This document shows, in pieces, positions 57,802 through 64,000 of a DNA stretch of 64,000 nt. The stretch's first letter is position 1, and each line of letters begins with the position of its first letter. Where the stretch lies: contig PMFN01000031.1 of the NCBI GenBank assembly GCA_003155135.1, positions 175,658-239,657 of the forward strand, in the 5' to 3' direction. Below the pieces are notes generated by a model. That model did not search any database. It was given only the letters and a program-made list of their open reading frames with translations, and was not told the origin of the DNA. This DNA comes from Acidimicrobiaceae bacterium (GTDB lineage: Bacteria; Actinomycetota; Acidimicrobiia; Acidimicrobiales; RAAP-2). The position numbers and the translations under genes were made by a program.

Positions 57802-58743
57802 ATGCGCGCAGTGGTGATCCATGACGGCAAGCTCGTGGTCGAAGAGCGCCCCGACCCGGCGCCCGGCGACACCGAGTTGTCGGTGCGTGTGCACGCAGCG
57901 GGCATCAACAGCGCCGACCTTCTGCAGCGCAAGGGCCTCTACCCGCCGCCGCCGGGCTTCCCCCCCGACATCCCCGGCATGGAGTTCGCCGGCACGGTCG
58001 AGGCGGTCGGGCGCCAGGTTCGCTCCTTCTCGGCAGGGGATCGGGTGATGGCGGTGGTCGGCGGCGGGGCGCAGGCGACCATGGCGCTGGTCGACGAGAC
58101 CCACGCCCTGCGTGTCCCTGAGTCGGTGCCCTTCGCTGCGGCCGGCGGCTTCCCCGAGGTCTACTCGACCGCCTTCGACGCCCTCTTCGACCAGTGCGGG
58201 GTCGGGATGGGCGACCGGGTCCTCGTCACCGGGGCCGCCGGCGGCGTGGGGACGGCCGGCGTCCAGCTGGCCCGGGCCGCCGGGGCCAGCGTGGTGGCGT
58301 CGGTTCGCAACCACGCCCACCACGACGAGGTGCGCGCCCTCGGGGCGGACGAGGTGGTCGACCCGGCCGACGTCGGTGACCACGGGCCCTACGACGTGGT
58401 GCTCGAGCTCGTGGGCGCCGCCAGCTTCCCGAGCGCCTTCGGCGCCCTCGCCGCCGGCGGGCGGATCTCGGTCATCGGGGTGGCCAGCGGGGCGGGCGTG
58501 GACCTCAACCTGTTGACCCTCATGCAGAAGCGGGCCTCGGTGCGCGGCTCGACGCTGCGGGCGAGGAGCACGGTGGACAAGGCGATCGTGGCCGCCGGCG
58601 TCACCGCCCGAGTGCTCCCCCTCCTCGCCGACGGGCGCATCCGGGTCCCGGTGGCTGCGACCTATCCCCTCGCCGACGTCGAGGCCGCCTACCAGCGCTT
58701 CGCCGACGGCGCCAAGCTCGGCAAGGTGGTCCTCCTCGCCTGA
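57802..58743 (+). CDS. NADPH:quinone oxidoreductase-like MDR protein
   Basis: A 313-residue zinc-free medium-chain dehydrogenase. The GroES-like N-terminal domain has HAAGINSADLLQRKGLYPPPPGFP and PGMEFAGTVEAVG. The NADPH motif is VLVTGAAGGVGTAGVQLARAAGA. It has no zinc cysteines, so it belongs with QOR/zeta-crystallin or enoyl reductases. It is divergent from gpx. The substrate is unknown, perhaps an oxidised quinone or enone, which would match the antioxidant neighbour. Confidence 0.9.
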   Translation: MRAVVIHDGKLVVEERPDPAPGDTELSVRVHAAGINSADLLQRKGLYPPPPGFPPDIPGMEFAGTVEAVGRQVRSFSAGDRVMAVVGGGAQATMALVDETHALRVPESVPFAAAGGFPEVYSTAFDALFDQCGVGMGDRVLVTGAAGGVGTAGVQLARAAGASVVASVRNHAHHDEVRALGADEVVDPADVGDHGPYDVVLELVGAASFPSAFGALAAGGRISVIGVASGAGVDLNLLTLMQKRASVRGSTLRARSTVDKAIVAAGVTARVLPLLADGRIRVPVAATYPLADVEAAYQRFADGAKLGKVVLLA

Positions 58744-58758
58744 GCGGGTCGGACCGGC

Positions 58759-59181
58759 TCAGACGTCCTCGGCGGCCACCAGCTCGGTGGCGTCGAACTC
58801 CCAGAAGGCCCGCAGCGCGGCGAGTTTCCCATTGCCGTCAGCGCGGTAGGTGTACACCCCGCGCACCACGGCGACATGCCGGCCACCCGCCAGCCACGTG
58901 CGGATGATGCCGACGTCGGCGACCTCGTCGCCGCAGAGGTAGGACCGCTCGATCTCGAAGGTGATCCGCTCGCTCGGGGCCACGACCTCGTCGTAGAACT
59001 TCGCAATGGCGCCAAGTCCCCGGTGGCCGGTGCCCTCCGGGTCGAAGGGCGACGGGCCGATCGGGTCTTGGACCACCGCATCCTCGGCGAACAGTGCGAG
59101 CCAGCCGTCGCGGTCACCAGCCTCGACCGCCGCCCGAGACCGCTTGCCGAGCTCACGCGCCGTCACCTGTGTCGTCGTCAC
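58759..59181 (-). CDS. SnoaL/NTF2-fold protein
   Basis: A 140-residue cone-fold protein. The start TTTQVTARELGKRSRAAVEAGD, followed by GWLALFAEDAVVQDPIGPSPFDPEG, is a well-known pattern in actinobacterial SnoaL-like proteins near lipid and steroid genes. The GTG at 59181 is chosen because GGGGGAAT precedes it and the family usually starts with V/MTTT; an ATG at 59220 would add 13 residues directly behind the LLM stop codon. It follows the LLM gene in the same direction. Function is unknown; ketosteroid-isomerase-like activity is only a fold-based possibility. Confidence 0.85.
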   Translation of the reverse strand: MTTTQVTARELGKRSRAAVEAGDRDGWLALFAEDAVVQDPIGPSPFDPEGTGHRGLGAIAKFYDEVVAPSERITFEIERSYLCGDEVADVGIIRTWLAGGRHVAVVRGVYTYRADGNGKLAALRAFWEFDATELVAAEDV

Positions 59182-59222
59182 CCTGATTCCCCCTTGTCCA
59201 ACGTCGACTTCCTTGCGCATCC

Positions 59223-60098
59223 TTACCGAAGCGGCGCGATCACGCTGTCGGCGAAGCGGCGAAGCGCGTCGATCTTGGCCTCGAGCGACTCGGTGTCGGG
59301 ACCGGCCACATACGGGAGCCGGAAGCCCACGATGGCATCGGTGACGCCGAGATCCTCGAGGCGGCGCGCCCCCTCGATGCTGAAGCCGTCGAGCGAGATC
59401 ACGTGGGTCTCGAAGGGCGCGGCGCTGCGGCCGTACTCGGCGCGCAGGGTCTCGAGGCGCTCGAGCATGGCGCCGAGGTCGTCGTGGGCGCCGCCCCCGT
59501 GGAGCCAGCCGTCGCCGACCCGGGCCGCCCGCCGCAGCGCCGCCTCGCCGTGCCCACCGATCAGGATCGGCAAGGGCTCGCTCGGTACCGGGGCGATCTT
59601 GAGAGCGGGGAAGTCGTAAGCCTCGCCGTGGTGCTCGACGTAGCCGCCCGCCGAGAGGCGCCGGACGATGTCGACCGCCTCGTCCATCCTCGCCCCGCGG
59701 CGAGCGAAGGGCACGCCCAGGACCTCGTAGTCCTCGCGCCACGGGCTCGTCCCCACCCCAAGGAGGAGGCGGTTGCCGGTCATGACGGCGGTCGACGTTG
59801 CCTGCTTCGCCACGAGGATCGGGTGGCGCACCGGCAGCTTCAAGACGAAGGTCAAGAAGCGCAGGCGTTCGGTCACCGCCCCCATGGCCGGGATGAGGGT
59901 GAAGGGCTCGATGAAGGGCTTGTCCTCCAAGAACTCGCGGCTGCCGTCCTCGTTGAAGGGGTAGACCGACTCGGACTCCGCCGGGTAGCAGATGCTGTCG
60001 GGGACGACCATGGTGTCGTAGCCGGCGTCTTCCACCGCACGGGCCAGCGGCAGGTAGAAGGAGGGCTCGATCATGCTCTCGGCGTACGTGAAGCGCAT
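59223..60098 (-). CDS. LLM-class F420-dependent oxidoreductase
   Basis: A 291-residue luciferase-like (TIM-barrel) protein. The start MRFTYAESMIEPSFYLPLARAVEDAGYDT, then LRFLTFVLKLPVRHPILVAKQ and LLLGVGTSPWREDYEVLG, match actinobacterial F420-dependent members. GGAGG stands four bases before the ATG. It is divergent from fadD17 across a 37-base gap to an upstream ORF. The substrate may be a lipid- or steroid-derived carbonyl; flavin in place of F420 cannot be excluded. Confidence 0.88.
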   Translation of the reverse strand: MRFTYAESMIEPSFYLPLARAVEDAGYDTMVVPDSICYPAESESVYPFNEDGSREFLEDKPFIEPFTLIPAMGAVTERLRFLTFVLKLPVRHPILVAKQATSTAVMTGNRLLLGVGTSPWREDYEVLGVPFARRGARMDEAVDIVRRLSAGGYVEHHGEAYDFPALKIAPVPSEPLPILIGGHGEAALRRAARVGDGWLHGGGAHDDLGAMLERLETLRAEYGRSAAPFETHVISLDGFSIEGARRLEDLGVTDAIVGFRLPYVAGPDTESLEAKIDALRRFADSVIAPLR

Positions 60099-60123
60099 GG
60101 GACCTCCGACGTGTCGACCGACC

Positions 60124-60129
60124 TACGAT
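60124..60129 (+). promoter_or_regulatory. -10 hexamer TACGAT before the fadD17 upstream ORF
   Basis: TACGAT is followed by exactly six bases and an ATG at 60136. It is the only promoter-like box in the gap and gives a leaderless start for a 26-codon ORF. Confidence 0.55.
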
Positions 60130-60135
60130 CGGCGA

Positions 60136-60216
60136 ATGGAGGGACATCTTGGCACCCGGGCCCATCGGGGGTGGACCCGAGTTCTCCTCGTGCCGGTGAC
60201 CCTTCGTCGCTCGTGA
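60136..60216 (+). CDS. 26-residue upstream ORF coupled to fadD17
   Basis: MEGHLGTRAHRGW and the rest run to TGA at 60214-60216, which overlaps the GTG (60213) of the fadD17-like gene as GTGA. TACGAT sits six bases before its ATG. A ribosome loading on the leaderless ATG would finish exactly at the ligase start, so it may act as an initiation device rather than a functional peptide. No homologue is known to me. Confidence 0.5.
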   Translation: MEGHLGTRAHRGWTRVLLVPVTLRRS

Positions 60217-61874
60217 GCACCGTCGCCGGGCTCCTCGCAGCCAGGGCCGACGACCCCCATCCCGGGCTCCTCCTCCACAATGCGAGCTGGACGTGGGGTG
60301 AGGTGGTGACCGAGAGCGCCCGGCGCGGCGCACTCGCCGAGTCGCTCCGGCGCCCGGGGCCCTTCCACATCGGCGTCCTACTGCCGAACGTGGCCGAGTA
60401 CCTCTTCTGGCTGGGTGGGTCCGCGCTGGCCGGTGCCGTCGTGGTCGGCATCAACCCGACGCGACGCGGGGCGGCCCTGGACGCCGACATCGGGGCGGTC
60501 GACTGCCAGCTGCTCGTGACCGACGTGGACGGTGCGGTACTGCTGCGCGAGGCGGGCGTGGAACTGGCAGTCGAGCGCATGCTCATCGTCGGCACGGCAC
60601 TCTACGAGCAGCAGCTCGCGTCGGTCCCGGGCGCTCGGGCCGGCGAACTCGTGGCCGCCGCGCCGAGCCGGTCGGGCGAGGAGCTGTTGCTCTTGCTCTT
60701 CACGAGCGGCACCACCGGCACGCCCAAAGCCGTACGGTGCACGCAGGGGCGACTGGCGGCCATCGGCGAGGTGGCCGCGCCCGCCTACGGTTACCGCCGC
60801 AGCGACGTCTGCTACTGCCCGATGCCGCTGTTCCATGGGAACGCGCTCATGGCCCTATGGGCCCCGGCGCTCACCGTCGGGGCGACGGTCGCCCTGCGGG
60901 CGCGCTTCAGTGCCTCGGCGTTCCTCGACGACGTCCGCATCTTCGGCGCCACCATGTCGAGCTACGTCGGCAAGGCCATCGCCTACATCCTGGCCACCCC
61001 GCGGCGGCCCGACGACGCGGACAACCCGCTCGAGCGCGCCTTCGGCACCGAGGCGTCGGCTCACGACCGCGCCCGCTTCGAGGAGCGCTTCGGGTGCCGG
61101 CTGATCGAGGGCTACGGCTCGAGCGAGGGTGGCATGGCCATCAACGCCTTCCCGGGGATGCCGCCCGGGGCGTTGGGAAAGGCCCCGCCGGGGACCGACG
61201 CCGCGGTCGTCGACCCGGCCAGCGGCGACGAGTGTGAGGCGGCGATGTTCGGCGAGCACGGACAGCTCCTCAACCCCGAGGCGGCCATCGGCGAGATCGT
61301 GAACCGCAGCGGCCCGGGCCGCTTCGAGGGCTACTACGAGAATGCCGACGCCGAGGCGGACCGGCTGCGCGGCGGCTGGTACTGGACCGGCGACCTCGGC
61401 TACCGCGACGCCGAGGGAATCTTCTACTTCGCCGGTCGCAGCGGCGACTGGCTGCGCGTCGACTCGGAGAACATGGCGGCGGGCCCCATCGAGGCGGTGC
61501 TCGCCCGCTACGAATACGCGTCCGTGGTGGCGGTCTATGCGGTGCCTGACACCCACGCCGGCGACCAGGTGATGGCCGCTTTCGAGCTGGTCGACGGGGG
61601 AAGGCTCGACCCTGTCGACTTCGCCGCCTGGCTGGTCGCCCAGCCCGACCTCGGGGCGAAGTGGGTGCCGCGTTACGTGCGCGTCACCGCGGTCATCCCG
61701 GCCACGGCCACCGGCAAGGTGACGAAGTCCGCGCTGCGCGCCGAGGGATGGACGTGCGCCGACACCGTCTTCTGGCGGCGCGAGCCACGGGGGGCCTACG
61801 TCCTGCTCACCGACGAGGACCGCCGGCACCTGGCATACGAGCTCGCCGTGCACACCACCGCACCCTCGCGTTGA
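60213..61874 (+). CDS. fadD17: FadD17-like acyl-CoA synthetase
   Basis: A 553-residue ANL enzyme that activates a fatty or steroid-derived acid as the CoA thioester. The P-loop is LFTSGTTGTPKAV, followed by CYCPMPLFHGNALMALW, SSYVGKAIAYILATP, EGYGSSEGGMAI and YWTGDLGYRDAEGIFYFAGR, with the lysine in TATGKVTKSALRAEG. This order matches mycobacterial FadD17, which acts on cholesterol-derived side-chain acids. The GTG at 60213 overlaps the end of the 26-codon ORF; a GTG at 60171 would add 14 residues. Adjacent LLM, SnoaL and deazaflavin genes fit lipid or steroid metabolism. Confidence 0.88.
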   Translation: MSTVAGLLAARADDPHPGLLLHNASWTWGEVVTESARRGALAESLRRPGPFHIGVLLPNVAEYLFWLGGSALAGAVVVGINPTRRGAALDADIGAVDCQLLVTDVDGAVLLREAGVELAVERMLIVGTALYEQQLASVPGARAGELVAAAPSRSGEELLLLLFTSGTTGTPKAVRCTQGRLAAIGEVAAPAYGYRRSDVCYCPMPLFHGNALMALWAPALTVGATVALRARFSASAFLDDVRIFGATMSSYVGKAIAYILATPRRPDDADNPLERAFGTEASAHDRARFEERFGCRLIEGYGSSEGGMAINAFPGMPPGALGKAPPGTDAAVVDPASGDECEAAMFGEHGQLLNPEAAIGEIVNRSGPGRFEGYYENADAEADRLRGGWYWTGDLGYRDAEGIFYFAGRSGDWLRVDSENMAAGPIEAVLARYEYASVVAVYAVPDTHAGDQVMAAFELVDGGRLDPVDFAAWLVAQPDLGAKWVPRYVRVTAVIPATATGKVTKSALRAEGWTCADTVFWRREPRGAYVLLTDEDRRHLAYELAVHTTAPSR

Positions 61875-61892
61875 ACGCCGCCAGCGTGGTCC

Positions 61893-62396
61893 TCACCCGC
61901 CGGTCGCCGTGGCGCGACGGACCGCATCGGCAGCGGTCACGATCTCGAACACCGGGGTGGTGGCGGCCACTTGTTGCAGCTCCGCGTCCGAGGCGTCGAC
62001 GCCGGCGGGGATGTGGGGGCGCGCACCCGGTGCGATCGCCAGGTACCGGCGCAGGATCGCCGGGCGCCCTTCGGCCGGGACGTCCACCAGGCGCACCGCC
62101 TCGCGCCGGCCGTGGCGCAGCACCGCCCGGCCATCGGCGGCGTGCAGGTTTTGGACCCAGTTGGTGCGCTCCCCCAGCATGGCCACCAGGTACTGGCCGC
62201 CTTCCCAGTCGGCGATCACCACCGGGAAGGTGATGATGCGGCCGCTGCGCCGCCCCGGGACCTCGAGGGCGGCCAGACGGCGCGGCCAGATGCCCGCACC
62301 GAAGACCACCGCGCCGACGGTGTTCTGCACGCGGGCGAAGGACCGGGGCCGGCCACCCCGGTAGAGCCACCGCAGGTAGTCGTCGTAGTGGGACAT
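61893..62396 (-). CDS. Deazaflavin-dependent nitroreductase family protein
   Basis: A 167-residue split beta-barrel of the Ddn/F420-dependent quinone-reductase family. LAALEVPGRRSGRIITFPVVIADWEGGQYLVAMLGERTNW (quoted in parts) is the cofactor-binding core, with VQNLHAADGRAVLRHGRRE following it. The ATG at 62396 has GGAGGTGA five bases before it, one of the strongest ribosome sites in the window. It converges on the fadD17 gene. Together with the two LLM proteins it shows that F420 is in use here, which is a family-based inference. Confidence 0.87.
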   Translation of the reverse strand: MSHYDDYLRWLYRGGRPRSFARVQNTVGAVVFGAGIWPRRLAALEVPGRRSGRIITFPVVIADWEGGQYLVAMLGERTNWVQNLHAADGRAVLRHGRREAVRLVDVPAEGRPAILRRYLAIAPGARPHIPAGVDASDAELQQVAATTPVFEIVTAADAVRRATATGG

Positions 62397-62571
62397 CCGC
62401 TCACCTCCGGGCGACCCGATCGGACGTCGCGGGGCGCCTGTCCACCAGCCTCGGTCGCCGACGGACGGCCGGCTAGGGCCGAAGGGCTCCCCTGCACTGC
62501 GGCGTCGTGCCGACCGGTGTCCCCGCAGCACCAACCGCGTCCGGGCGGGGGCGCCGCGCGAAGCTCGCGCC

Positions 62572-63036
62572 ATGTCAAAACTCTTTCAGTACGTCGAGCA
62601 TCCCCGCATCGCCGAGCGCAGGCTGCACGGGCCGCCCACGACCAACGAGGTCCGCGAGAAGCTCCACGGCACTTCCAAGATGGCGAAGTTCAACGGCAGG
62701 GTCGGCCTCAAGATCACCATCGTGGTGGGCACCATGTGGTGCGCCTACCTCTTCACGCTCCTCGCCTTGGTCAGCGCGCCCTCGGCGTTCTCGAGCGGCA
62801 ACTCGATCATCATCATCGCCTGGATCGCTCAGACCTTCCTCCAGCTGGTGCTGCTGCCGATCATCATCGTCGGCCAGAACATCCAGGCGGCGGCGGCCGA
62901 CGCGCGCTCCCAGGCCACCTATGACGACGCGGCGGCTGTGCTCGAAGAGGCCAAGCAGATCCAGGCGCACCTCGAGGCCCAGGACCAAGCGATCGAGAAG
63001 ATCCTGGCCTCCCTCACCGCTCTGCCCGCCAGCTGA
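62572..63036 (+). CDS. Two-helix membrane protein with coiled-coil end
   Basis: A 154-residue protein. After a 45-residue basic cytoplasmic start come two membrane helices (ITIVVGTMWCAYLFTLLALV and SIIIIAWIAQTFLQLVLLPIIIV). The final 55 residues (AVLEEAKQIQAHLEAQDQAIEK) form a coiled coil. Similar small proteins occur in many actinobacteria without a known function. No ribosome site is seen. Confidence 0.8.
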   Translation: MSKLFQYVEHPRIAERRLHGPPTTNEVREKLHGTSKMAKFNGRVGLKITIVVGTMWCAYLFTLLALVSAPSAFSSGNSIIIIAWIAQTFLQLVLLPIIIVGQNIQAAAADARSQATYDDAAAVLEEAKQIQAHLEAQDQAIEKILASLTALPAS

Positions 63037-63070
63037 GCGGCCGGGACGCCATCATGACCTGGGCCGCGCC

Positions 63071-63973
63071 ATGACGCTGCGCGTGGGGGTGGTCATCCTG
63101 CCCACCGACCGCTGGGACGTCGCCCGACACCACTGGCGCTGGGCAGAGGACGCCGGCTTCGCCACGGCGTGGACCTACGACCACCTCCGGTGGGGCGGCT
63201 TCCCCGACGGCCCGTGGCACGGTGCGTACCCGACCCTGGCGGCTGCCGCCCAGGTGACCGGGACCATACGGCTCGGGACCCTCGTCACCTCCCCGAACTT
63301 CCGCCATCCGCTCCCGCTGGCGAGGGAGGTGGTCACCCTCGACGACCTCTCCGGCGGTCGCTTCGACCTCGGCATCGGAGCTGGGAGTGCGGGGCCCGAC
63401 GCCGAGCTCTTCGGCGAGGCGTCCCTCTCGGCCTCCGAGCGCCACCGGCGCTTCGCCGAGTTCGTCGACGCGCTCGACCACCTGCTCGTCCATCCACGGC
63501 CCACGTTCGAGGGCGACTGGTTCCGCGCCGTTGACGCTCCCGACACGCCGGGCTGCGTGCAGCGACCCCGTGTCCCCTTCACCATCGCCGCGGCAGGTCC
63601 TCGGGCCATGGCGGTCGTGGCCCGCCACGCCCAGCAGTGGGTCACCTACGGCGCGGTCGGCGCGCCAGCCGGACGCGAGCCGTTGCTCGACGCCGTGCGC
63701 CGCCAGTGCACGCTGCTCGAGGACTCGTGTGCGCAGATCGGCCGGGACCAGCGCGAGGTTCGACGCGTGCTGCTCCTGGGCGCCATCAACCACGGCATCG
63801 ACTCCGTCGAGGCGTTCCGTGAGCTGGCCGGGCCTTATGCAGAGCTGGGCTTCGACGAGCTGGTCGTCCACCACCCCCACCAGACGGGACCCTACGGCGG
63901 GGATCTGCGGGTCTTCGAGGCACTCGCTGCCGCGTTCTCGGGTGACGGGGGGCTGTCCGCCGACTCGGCGTGA
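63071..63973 (+). CDS. LLM-class F420-dependent oxidoreductase
   Basis: A 300-residue luciferase-like protein with the hallmark start LRVGVVILPTDRW and WRWAEDAGFATAWTYDHLRWG, then IRLGTLVTSPNFRHPLPLARE and FDLGIGAGSAGPDAELFG. The F420-binding pattern places it in the TIGR03-type LLM group. It begins 34 bases after the two-helix membrane gene, with no ribosome site. It is a second F420-dependent member in this window and differs clearly from the one at 59223. Confidence 0.88.
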   Translation: MTLRVGVVILPTDRWDVARHHWRWAEDAGFATAWTYDHLRWGGFPDGPWHGAYPTLAAAAQVTGTIRLGTLVTSPNFRHPLPLAREVVTLDDLSGGRFDLGIGAGSAGPDAELFGEASLSASERHRRFAEFVDALDHLLVHPRPTFEGDWFRAVDAPDTPGCVQRPRVPFTIAAAGPRAMAVVARHAQQWVTYGAVGAPAGREPLLDAVRRQCTLLEDSCAQIGRDQREVRRVLLLGAINHGIDSVEAFRELAGPYAELGFDELVVHHPHQTGPYGGDLRVFEALAAAFSGDGGLSADSA

Positions 63974-64000
63974 ACGGTGCTCGTGGCTCGTGGCTCGTGG

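Overview
The window is very GC-rich, densely packed chromosomal DNA from an actinobacterium. Two F420-type LLM oxidoreductases, a Ddn-like deazaflavin protein, a FadD17-like acyl-CoA ligase, an M. tuberculosis-type SerC and the cysteine desulfurase-mnmA-ligA and gatCAB gene orders all point to Actinomycetota. A deep lineage such as Acidimicrobiia is plausible but not proven. I see no tRNA, rRNA, insertion sequence, phage gene, CRISPR array or replication origin. No gene-free stretch exceeds 300 bases; the longest is the ilvB leader at 19189-19477.

Bases 1-13600 hold the end of leuD, adenine deaminase, a small ArsR-led operon (ArsR, SRPBCC, unknown protein, ABM-like, and a frameshifted VOC gene), then leuA, serA, aspC and serC. 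Bases 13600-27900 hold a GT39-like membrane mannosyltransferase, the branched-chain genes ilvB-ilvN-ilvC and ilvD, a GT-C-like membrane protein, and a tightly coupled hydrolase-gatC-gatA-gatB operon. leuA and ilvB are each preceded by a short leader peptide (with Leu-Leu-Leu and Ile-Leu-Val runs respectively) followed by a hairpin and an intrinsic terminator, so both look controlled by ribosome-mediated attenuation.

Bases 27900-44800 hold an SCP2 protein, an MFS exporter with an SDR partner, a PASTA serine/threonine kinase with a HIT-like mini-protein, ligA-mnmA-cysteine desulfurase-aldehyde dehydrogenase, an AMP-forming ligase divergent from a sirtuin, and a glutamine-synthetase-like gene divergent from a PuuD-like amidase and an SDR. 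The last group suggests gamma-glutamylated polyamine breakdown.

Bases 44800-64000 hold a one-chain HAD/beta-phosphoglucomutase-GH65 phosphorylase fusion with an upstream FGGY kinase, a divergent yceI/marR pair with a shared operator-like palindrome, an isoleucyl-tRNA synthetase with an altered class I signature (GLHH instead of HxGH), membrane proteins, glutathione peroxidase, F420-type enzymes and FadD17.

A recurring signal is a TANNNT hexamer exactly 6 bases (range 5-7) before a start codon with no Shine-Dalgarno sequence. This is the signature of leaderless transcripts, and it is seen at ilvD, the AMP-ligase, a 42-residue membrane protein, the FGGY kinase, gpx, an upstream ORF before fadD17, and (at 5 or 7 bases) the glnA-like gene, marR and a 63-residue membrane protein. 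All calls are from reading the sequence by eye, without database searches.
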